A stretch of 64,000 nt of DNA, from the NCBI RefSeq assembly GCF_018255755.1, contig NZ_CP073766.1:5082501-5146500 (forward strand), in the 5' to 3' direction. How positions within the stretch are numbered: the first letter of the stretch is position 1; every line of letters begins with the position of its first letter. The notes under the pieces are model-generated. The model was not told the origin of the DNA. It made no database searches and worked only from the letters and a program-made list of their open reading frames with translations. Shown in pieces: positions 59,877 through 64,000 of the stretch. The translations under genes and the position numbers were made by a program. Origin of the DNA: Chitinophaga sp. HK235. Its GTDB lineage: Bacteria > Bacteroidota > Bacteroidia > Chitinophagales > Chitinophagaceae.

Positions 59877-59949
59877 GGTGCGGTAGCTCAGTCGGTAGAG
59901 CAAAGGACTGAAAATCCTTGTGTCGGCGGTTCGATCCCGCCCCACACCA
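59877..59949 (+). tRNA. tRNA-Phe (anticodon GAA)
   Basis: A 73-base cloverleaf: acceptor GGTGCGG, D arm GCTC-AGTCGGTA-GAGC, anticodon arm AAGGA-CTGAAAA-TCCTT with GAA at 59910-59912, variable GTGTC, T arm GGCGG-TTCGATC-CCGCC and acceptor 3' CCACACC with discriminator A59949. The acceptor has one C-A mismatch (59881 with 59944). CCA is not encoded; the following bases are CTA. A terminator follows directly. Confidence 0.95.
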
Positions 59950-59951
59950 CT

Positions 59952-59984
59952 AAAAAGACCACTTTTAAAGTGGTCTTTTTTTTT
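59952..59984 (+). terminator. Terminator of tRNA-Phe
   Basis: AAAAAGACCACTTT (59952-59965) pairs with AAAGTGGTCTTTTT (59967-59980) in an uninterrupted stem with a minimal loop and a long T run. Confidence 0.9.
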
Positions 59985-60047
59985 GCGTTTTATTTACCCT
60001 AATCTCTTACCTATGTCTGCATTGTTTTCCACTCCCAGGCGCTATAT

Positions 60048-60257
60048 GTGTTAAAACGGGATGATATCTGCGGGATAGAGATGTATCCGGAATCGAACGT
60101 GTTGCTGACCACCACTATTGAGAAGTTATATACCCAATCATCCATCCGTAATTTCACGCTGCCCTATATGCTGGCATATCTGAAGTATGTACAGCAAAAT
60201 GTAGAAAAAGTCCTTTACGGCGTACCCGGGAACTTTTCCACGATGCCGAAAGAATGA
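60048..60257 (+). other. Doubtful short reading frame, possible gene remnant
   Basis: A GTG-initiated 69-codon frame (IEMYPESNVLLTTTIEKLYT) overlaps the end of the convergent 60215 gene by 43 bases. A short ATG frame, MSALFSTPRRYMC, precedes it in another phase from 60013. The amino-acid pattern is mildly gene-like, so this could be a decayed gene, but there is no recognised family and no start signal. Confidence 0.2.
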
Positions 60258-60772
60258 AATATATCATACCCAAAATAACCCCTGCTATAATCCACCACCA
60301 CATAGTCTGCTACTATCACCTTCGGGTATTGGGAAAAATCAAACACCAGCTCTTTATCCACACCCTGATGATGAATAATCACCGAAGGCTTCTCCATGGA
60401 AGTGATCCTGCCAGTGCTGTCTACAGCGATATGTTTTTTCTGAATAGGCAATATCAGCCCCTGGTCCATACTGTCTGCAGCGCTGTAGTTGATCAGCAGA
60501 AAAAGAAAACAAACGATCCCTCCATACGATAACAGACTGTTAGACAATGCATAAAAGATTCCTCTGATGCCATACACACGGTTGTAGTGCTTATGGACCA
60601 GCAAAAAAGCGATACTCCCAGCTGCCACCAGCACCCCTACCGGCACCAACGGAGGGATAAACGTACGCCGGTAAAGCAGATAAGCGAGCACCAACAGAAT
60701 AATACCTATGACTAACAGGAAGATATATACGTTTTGGTAGAAATTCGGGCTCTTGCGAAAGCGCTGTATCAT
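60215..60772 (-). CDS. Hypothetical membrane protein, three predicted helices
   Basis: The 185-residue product has two close N-terminal membrane helices (YIFLLVIGIILLVLAYLL and LVPVGVLVAAGSIAFLLV), a third at about 80-98 (SNSLLSYGGIVCFLFLLINY) and a soluble C-terminal half with short beta strands (KHIAVDSTGRIT, FDFSQYPKVIVADYVVVDY). I do not recognise the family. Its length and the signal-like start argue for a real gene. It stands alone, divergent from the frameshifted DUF4240 gene. Confidence 0.6.
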   Translation of the reverse strand: MIQRFRKSPNFYQNVYIFLLVIGIILLVLAYLLYRRTFIPPLVPVGVLVAAGSIAFLLVHKHYNRVYGIRGIFYALSNSLLSYGGIVCFLFLLINYSAADSMDQGLILPIQKKHIAVDSTGRITSMEKPSVIIHHQGVDKELVFDFSQYPKVIVADYVVVDYSRGYFGYDIFHSFGIVEKFPGTP

Positions 60773-60974
60773 GCGAGGAAAAGTTTTTCAGCGTGGATAG
60801 AAACACCCGTAAGTTACGATTCTTATCAACAAGGCAATTGTTTTTGCCTGTTACTGCAAACCTGTTACAGTGGCCGATTGATACCGGTTCAATACGCATA
60901 TCCACTACGCAGCCCCCTGCTACCTTTGAATTGTTAGCTATGAAATTTCTTTTTCACCATTGATCCCATTACTT

Positions 60975-61455
60975 ATGAATGAAACAAATTTCTGGCAGAT
61001 CATTGAAACTGCCTGGACAGCCTCCCCGGAATTAAATGCCGCCCGCAAACTGGCCTTAAGAACCAACGATCCCCTCCTGCTTGAAGCCCTTAGTTACGAG
61101 CTTTCTGATGTTATCGGTGAAAACCTGCGCCAGTTCCTGGAGCCACTCGACAAAGAGGAGTTGGTTTCCTTTAATCATATTATGGAGCAGAAATTATATC
61201 ATATAGACCGGCAGGAAATTCACCGTTATTGATGGCTCTGACGATAGTTTTCTCTACAGCCGCTGTTTTATAGTTGGCATGGGAGAAGCCTACTACAACG
61301 GTATTGACAGCAATCCGGCGCTGGCCACCATGGATGTGGAAGCAGAAAGCATCGGCTTTATCGGATATGAAGTATACCTTGAAAACTTCAACGAGTCTTT
61401 CCAGCGCAACAGCCTTTACTGTATTGAAACCTGTTCCAACAAAAAGGGCTGGTAA
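60975..61455 (+). pseudogene. DUF4240-like gene interrupted by a frameshift
   Basis: The first frame (60975-61232) encodes MNETNFWQIIETAWTASPEL to HIDRQEIHRY and stops at TGA. The next frame continues at 61231 with DGSDDSFLYSRCFIVGMGEA and IGFIGYEVYLENF, ending at TAA 61453-61455. Joined, they make a full DUF4240-type protein: FWQIIE start, then DGSDDSF and the FIVGMGEAYY block. A loss of two bases or gain of one near 61228-61231 would explain it. It could also be a sequencing error or programmed shift, but no slippery heptamer is visible. Confidence 0.65.
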
Positions 61456-61461
61456 TGCCTG

Positions 61462-62832
61462 TTATTCCAGGTATACAATGCGGATGATATTGTTTTTCTT
61501 CATATCAGTGCTGATATCAAACCGCCGGCTGATATTACCATAGTGAATACGTAGTGCAGCCGTATTGGGAGGAATACTGCCCAGGTTGTCGGCCATGAAC
61601 TGTAACTTGTTCTCACCTGGTTTTAACGAGAGCTTTATTTCCTGTATTTGTTTTTTAACCGGAAAGCCGTTTACAATCCATTCATTGTTAAGGCGCAGGG
61701 AAATACTGTCTCCGTCTTCCGTCTGGGCATCCCATAACTCCAGTGTTACCTCTTTTTGTTTGACAGTGAGGTTGGTAACCCACTGGTCCTTACGACTGGA
61801 AATCAGCCTGGTACGCAAAGCGGTATCACTTTGAGCAGCCGGAGTGGGCGTAACCACGGATGGTGGCAGCGGCACTGGTCTCCGGTAAAGCTGTGCCACC
61901 AGAAAAGTGGCGAAAGCATTAGTACGATCGCTGAAATCAAACGAATATTTTTTACCATCTGCATTGATACGCATATCACCGGTATTAGGCGGAATACGGC
62001 CATAGTTATCAGCGAAAAAAGCCAACAGATTTATGCCGGTATCCAGCTTTATCTGCTGTGATCTGGTTTGCTCATTGATTTCACTTCTGTTCATCAGCGT
62101 CTTGCTATTGTGTATCAATGTTACCGTGTCTTTATCCAGTTGATCTTCATCAATAATGGTCAACTGTACCGTACTATCGTTAACGTCTATACGCCTGTAT
62201 AATCCCAGGTAAAACGAATCTCTCTGCAGACGAAGAAAGTGTTGCACTTCCGCGTCTGGCCAGGGTTTGTCACTGACCTTTTTAAGTTGTAAATCGGTGC
62301 GATACAGCATGTCGCGTAAGGTCACTTTCATACTTTCATATATTTCATCGCCCTCATAAAGACCTTTCATAAAAAGGCCGAAGTCTTTTATCCACATCCG
62401 TTGTATTGACATCACCGGCGCTTCGTTCCCTTTGCGGGAGTAGTTCAGTGTGCCATTGAGATATAACAACCAGGCACCCAGTCTAAAAGGGGTTTCCTTT
62501 ACCGCATGTTTATACCTGCCGATACCCAGCTGCCCGTCATTTTTACGGGCCAGCAGTACATAATAACGACCGAAAAAGGGGGAATAATCCAATGTCAGCA
62601 CGGCGGGGTACAACATCCCGCAGATGCCCTCTCCTATCTGCAGTTCCATATTCACGCCCGGGATATGCGGCCAGGGTTTGTATGCCATTTTCCAGGTACC
62701 GGGCCATTTATCTGTTACGGCGGGCAATGATGCCTGGCGTGCAGTGGCTGCTGCTGTGCGGCGATTGGACTGGCTATATACAAAAGAAAGGCCCATAGTG
62801 AGGGCAAGAAACAAAAGAACAAGGCTTTTCAT
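61462..62832 (-). CDS. Secreted protein with two tandem PPNT-type beta repeats
   Basis: Start at 62832 (MKSLVLLFLALTMGLSFVYS) gives a signal peptide and a 456-residue protein. An N-terminal half (about 40-210) is of unknown fold. Two homologous beta modules follow. Each has a VxLxIxDxDxxDxD strand (TIIDEDQLDKDTVTLIHNSK; TLELWDAQTEDGDSISLRLN), then FADNYGRIPPNTGDMRI or FMADNLGSIPPNTAALRI. The modules resemble bacterial cell-surface beta-sandwiches, but no enzyme motif is seen. It converges with the DUF4240 gene, six bases apart, and is divergent from the sigma factor. Confidence 0.75.
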   Translation of the reverse strand: MKSLVLLFLALTMGLSFVYSQSNRRTAAATARQASLPAVTDKWPGTWKMAYKPWPHIPGVNMELQIGEGICGMLYPAVLTLDYSPFFGRYYVLLARKNDGQLGIGRYKHAVKETPFRLGAWLLYLNGTLNYSRKGNEAPVMSIQRMWIKDFGLFMKGLYEGDEIYESMKVTLRDMLYRTDLQLKKVSDKPWPDAEVQHFLRLQRDSFYLGLYRRIDVNDSTVQLTIIDEDQLDKDTVTLIHNSKTLMNRSEINEQTRSQQIKLDTGINLLAFFADNYGRIPPNTGDMRINADGKKYSFDFSDRTNAFATFLVAQLYRRPVPLPPSVVTPTPAAQSDTALRTRLISSRKDQWVTNLTVKQKEVTLELWDAQTEDGDSISLRLNNEWIVNGFPVKKQIQEIKLSLKPGENKLQFMADNLGSIPPNTAALRIHYGNISRRFDISTDMKKNNIIRIVYLE

Positions 62833-62960
62833 ACATTGAGTATTCGTTAACAACAACTTATTGCAACATACATCATCTACTTCGAAATCCTGCCTAATTT
62901 TTTTTATTTTCCGGGTGATATTCCCACGTTTTTTGACACTACTATTAAAACGTGTTTAAC

Positions 62961-63479
62961 ATGCTTATTCATCATAACGCACAGTTCGAAGCGATATATA
63001 AAGACACGCTGCCGAGAGTGGCCCGGATGGTGCATCAGATGGGAGGCGATCCGGACATGGCGAAAGATATCTTTCATGATGCCGTGATCATCTGGATGGA
63101 AAAAAAACAGGCCTCTTCCCATACAATCACCTCAGATACCGCCTATATACAGGGCATCGCCCGCATACTCTGCCTGCGCAAGCTGAAAGATGACCATCAA
63201 TACCTGTCTATCGATGCAGATGATGATCATTACGCGGTTCCGGCCGACTTCTATGAAACACCGGCCGTCCGCAAACCTGTGATCGATTATCTGAAATCAG
63301 CCGGCAGAAAATGTTTACAGCTACTGCAGGCCTTCTATTACGATAAACTGTCTATGGCTGAAATAACCCGCAGCATGCAATATAAAACGCAGCATGTGGC
63401 CACCGTACAGAAATACAAATGCCTCGAAAAAATAAGAGAACAAGTAAAACAGATAGATTATGAGGAAGCAGCTTTGTGA
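62961..63479 (+). CDS. ECF-like sigma-70 family RNA polymerase sigma factor
   Basis: ATG at 62961 (a GTG nine bases upstream is an alternative) gives a 172-residue protein. Region 2 is at about 20-50 (MGGDPDMAKDIFHDAVIIWM) and region 4 at about 115-160 (LQLLQAFYYDKLSMAEITRS and MQYKTQHVATVQKYKCLEKI). The linker is long and acidic (SIDADDDHYAVPADFYE). It would direct RNA polymerase to a small regulon. The next gene overlaps by 20 bases, a common place for an anti-sigma factor. It is not next to a SusC/FecR system. Confidence 0.88.
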   Translation: MLIHHNAQFEAIYKDTLPRVARMVHQMGGDPDMAKDIFHDAVIIWMEKKQASSHTITSDTAYIQGIARILCLRKLKDDHQYLSIDADDDHYAVPADFYETPAVRKPVIDYLKSAGRKCLQLLQAFYYDKLSMAEITRSMQYKTQHVATVQKYKCLEKIREQVKQIDYEEAAL

Positions 63480-63717
63480 AATCAGAGAAATAGAACAATA
63501 CCTGGAGAATAACCAGGAAAGTACCGACAGGCTTGTATTTGAAGCCAGGTCTTTTATTTCTCCCCAACTGAGCGCCAACATCGGCTATCAGCAAAAAATA
63601 ATGCAGTTGGTCCGCTGGTTTTCCCGTAAGGAAAAACGTAAACAACTGGACGACCTTTATCTGCAGGTAATGAAAGATGAACAATACCGGCAGACCTTTA
63701 TCTCCATCTTCCAATAA
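63460..63717 (+). CDS. Small charged protein coupled to the sigma factor gene
   Basis: ATG at 63460 overlaps the end of the sigma gene by 20 bases, indicating translational coupling. The 85-residue product is helical and charged (REIEQYLENNQESTDRLVFE, IMQLVRWFSRKEKRKQLDDL), with no membrane helix. Position suggests a cytoplasmic anti-sigma or adaptor protein, but no family is recognised. The next gene, a ClpP paralogue, starts 12 bases after its stop, so all three form one operon. Confidence 0.75.
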   Translation: MRKQLCEIREIEQYLENNQESTDRLVFEARSFISPQLSANIGYQQKIMQLVRWFSRKEKRKQLDDLYLQVMKDEQYRQTFISIFQ

Positions 63718-63729
63718 ACACCTATCCAT

Positions 63730-64000
63730 ATGGCTTTTCTGATTCCTACCGTTATTGACGGCGATGGCCGCAATGCCTTTGATATATACAGTCTGCTGCT
63801 GAAAGAGCGGATTATCTTTCTCGGTACATCCATAGATGACCAGGTGGCCAATCTGATTGTTGCACAGCTGTTGTATCTCGACAGCCAGAGCCACCAGCCG
63901 ATCAGCATGTACATCAACAGTCCGGGTGGTGTGGTGTATGCCGGACTGGCTATCTACGACACCATGAAAATGCTTAAATCGCCTGTTTCCACCATGTGCA
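63730..64000 (+). CDS. ClpP-like ATP-dependent protease subunit, 3'-truncated by window edge
   Basis: The first 90 residues, MAFLIPTVIDGDGRNAFDIY onward, match ClpP: LLLKERIIFLGTSIDDQVAN, LIVAQLLYLDSQ, and MYINSPGGVVYAGLAIYDTM. The usual TSRGERAYDIYSRLL is replaced by GDGRNAFDIYSLLL, and there is no propeptide, so it is probably a second ClpP, not the housekeeping one. The catalytic Ser lies beyond 64000. Co-operonic placement with a sigma factor and a small protein is unusual. Confidence 0.88.
   Translation, partial: MAFLIPTVIDGDGRNAFDIYSLLLKERIIFLGTSIDDQVANLIVAQLLYLDSQSHQPISMYINSPGGVVYAGLAIYDTMKMLKSPVSTMC

Overview
The window looks like a chromosomal segment of a Bacteroidota bacterium, most likely Chitinophagaceae and possibly Chitinophaga. 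The phylum call rests on a SusC/SusD pair, many lipoproteins and Tat-exported sugar oxidoreductases, a MutL and FeoB of Bacteroidota type, PspC/PadR, and repeated matches to the phylum's -7 promoter element TANNTTTG. The genus is inferred from gene content only. Apart from one tRNA-Phe there are no stable RNA genes, and I see no insertion sequence, prophage or CRISPR array.

Layout. 1-1533: 3' part of mutL. 1617-19817: a sugar-oxidation and uptake region with FGGY gluconokinase (-), a GMC flavoprotein plus its small Tat/lipoprotein subunit, two Tat-exported Gfo/Idh/MocA oxidoreductases, SusC/SusD, a SUMF1-fold protein and a TIM-barrel isomerase; two lipoproteins and a PBP4-type carboxypeptidase interrupt it. 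20025-22604: holin-like membrane protein, fused branched-chain 2-oxoacid dehydrogenase E1, and a 47-residue membrane protein. 22692-28942: TlpA-like thioredoxin, macro domain plus NYN RNase pair, Dps, an MFS exporter, RmuC. 29085-32168: the operon kdnA-kdsB-kdnB for 8-amino-Kdo and its CMP activation. 32286-38823: SnoaL-like protein, CAP lipoprotein with a TNPGT tandem repeat, GH25 lysozyme, radical SAM/SPASM protein, YtxH/holin-X membrane operon, AI-2E-family permease. 38825-42205: nadD and paaABCD. 42369-49862: DUF922 protein, S41 and M28 peptidases, feoB, PspC with its PadR regulator. 50267-53179: small secreted protein, SulP transporter and beta-carbonic anhydrase. 53333-59791: aminotransferase, manC, kdsD, recQ, DUF3050. 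59877-64000: tRNA-Phe, a frameshifted DUF4240 gene, a secreted two-repeat protein, and a sigma factor / small protein / ClpP paralogue cassette cut by the window end.

How the parts fit. The first 20 kb reads as a periplasmic sugar oxidation and import locus; the combination of GMC flavoprotein, subunit 3, Gfo/Idh and TIM-barrel isomerase matches what is known of 3-keto-glycoside and aldonate routes, but the substrate cannot be read from sequence. kdnA-kdsB-kdnB, kdsD and manC all serve surface polysaccharide or LPS sugar supply. SulP and carbonic anhydrase form a plausible bicarbonate module.

The observations I consider most worth following are the sigma/small protein/ClpP cassette at the right edge, the macro-NYN pair behind a long hairpin, three genes whose -7 element lies 4-6 bases before the start codon (predicted leaderless mRNAs), and a family of short palindromes of REP type, one pair of which is arranged like a REPIN.
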